Below, one piece after another: positions 5,643-6,196 of a stretch of DNA of 6,196 nt (position 1 is its first letter; the number at the start of each line of letters is the position of its first letter). A program made the position numbers and the translations under genes. The notes under the pieces were generated by a model. The model worked only from the letters and a program-made list of their open reading frames with translations, ran no database searches and was not told where the DNA came from. The stretch comes from Cyanobacteria bacterium OH_CDB_58 (GTDB lineage: Bacteria; Cyanobacteriota; Vampirovibrionia; Gastranaerophilales; Gastranaerophilaceae), in the NCBI GenBank assembly GCA_023435965.1, contig JAEZLC010000124.1:1-6196 (forward strand), given 5' to 3'.

Positions 5643-6196
5643 CAGCCTGCGGTTCCATAAAGTTTCTGTACTGAATCGCCTGTGCAATGTGAGAAACTGT
5701 TATATTTTCAGAGAGCTCGAGATCAGCAATAGTTCTGGCTAGCTTTACAAGTCTATCATAAGCTCTGCCTGAAATATTAAACTTAAGAATTGCACTCTTT
5801 AAAAGATTTTCGCAATCAGTATCTAATATACAAAACTTTTTTATTAACTTTGGAGTCAATTCACTGTTAGTATAAATTCCATAGTTTTTATATCTTTCTG
5901 ACTGCATTTTTCTTGCATTGACAACTCTTTGTCTTATTTGAGCCGAAGACTCACACTCAAAATTTTTATTAAGCAAATCATCGACTTTGAGCCTCGGCAC
6001 TTCGATCTGAATATCTATCCTATCCAAAAGTGGGCCGGAAAGCTTTGCCCTGTACCTGCTTACTTGAAAATCATTGCAACTGCACGCTTTTTCATAATCT
6101 CCCAAATACCCGCAAGGGCAGGGATTCATCGCAGCAAGAAGAAGGAAATCAGCAGGAAACTTGACTCTTGTCTGGGCTCTTGATATAACGACTTCT
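5632..6196 (-). CDS. comM: ComM/YifB, Mg-chelatase-family AAA+ ATPase (C-terminal part)
   Basis: The last 187 residues are visible; the frame stays open to the right edge, so the N-terminal Lon-like region and the Walker motifs lie outside. Visible residues 1-29 read 'VVISRAQTRVKFPADF', then 'LLLAAMNPCPCG', a hallmark of the family. The Met in 'AAMNPCPCG' (6129..6127) is internal and not a start. Four cysteines (26, 28, 38, 40; 'CPCG' and 'CSC') could bind metal. 'LSGPLLDRIDIQIEVP' (52-67) includes the conserved Arg of 'LLDRID'. The C-terminal Mg_chelatase_C domain has 'SGRAYDRLVKLARTIADLE' (142-160). ComM is reported in naturally competent Gammaproteobacteria to be a hexameric helicase that promotes branch migration during integration of transforming DNA. 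The gene is widespread, including in species not known to be competent. It is convergent with the methyltransferase gene. Confidence 0.93.
   Translation of the reverse strand, partial: EVVISRAQTRVKFPADFLLLAAMNPCPCGYLGDYEKACSCNDFQVSRYRAKLSGPLLDRIDIQIEVPRLKVDDLLNKNFECESSAQIRQRVVNARKMQSERYKNYGIYTNSELTPKLIKKFCILDTDCENLLKSAILKFNISGRAYDRLVKLARTIADLELSENITVSHIAQAIQYRNFMEPQAVSS

Noticed and set aside
5929..6183. Plus-strand open frame opposite comM
   Set aside because: It is antisense to highly conserved ComM motifs and has no recognisable protein features.

Overview
The window is AT-rich and densely coding, with standard-code genes. Its Omp85/BamA outer-membrane assembly protein carries three POTRA domains and marks a diderm bacterium. 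The three-POTRA Omp85, the AT-rich codon use, and an orphan protein with an N-terminal 'NVSFGK' stretch and a 'GKEAREYAVAGKNIGGARA' segment all suggest the non-photosynthetic cyanobacterial sister group (Melainabacteria/Vampirovibrionia, possibly Gastranaerophilales). This placement is inference from style and memory, not from a search. I see no mobile element, CRISPR array, tRNA or rRNA.

Layout from left to right. Positions 1-38 (minus) hold the first codons of hisA, running off the left edge. A 174-bp divergent spacer follows. Positions 213-617 (plus) encode a small protein with one CBS-like domain. Positions 657-1319 (minus) encode an orphan soluble protein, convergent with the CBS gene. 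A 138-bp divergent spacer (1320-1457) carries a good extended -10 promoter for the next operon and a weaker one for the orphan gene.

Positions 1458-5642 form one tightly packed plus-strand operon: a bamA-type gene, tsaE, tsaB, a small two-helix membrane protein with a zinc ribbon, and a class I SAM-dependent methyltransferase. The junctions are -1, -4, +1 and +10 nt. The last gene overlaps tail-to-tail by 11 bp with a ComM/YifB Mg-chelatase-family gene that runs off the right edge on the minus strand.

The operon joins outer-membrane protein assembly (BamA) with tRNA t6A37 synthesis (TsaE and TsaB; their partners TsaD and TsaC are not in the window). The zinc-ribbon protein and methyltransferase have no visible functional tie beyond co-transcription. 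Most of the window is ordinary housekeeping sequence. The orphan protein, the lone CBS protein and the zinc-ribbon membrane protein are the least explained parts. I do not see a convincing new defence, mobile or RNA system here.
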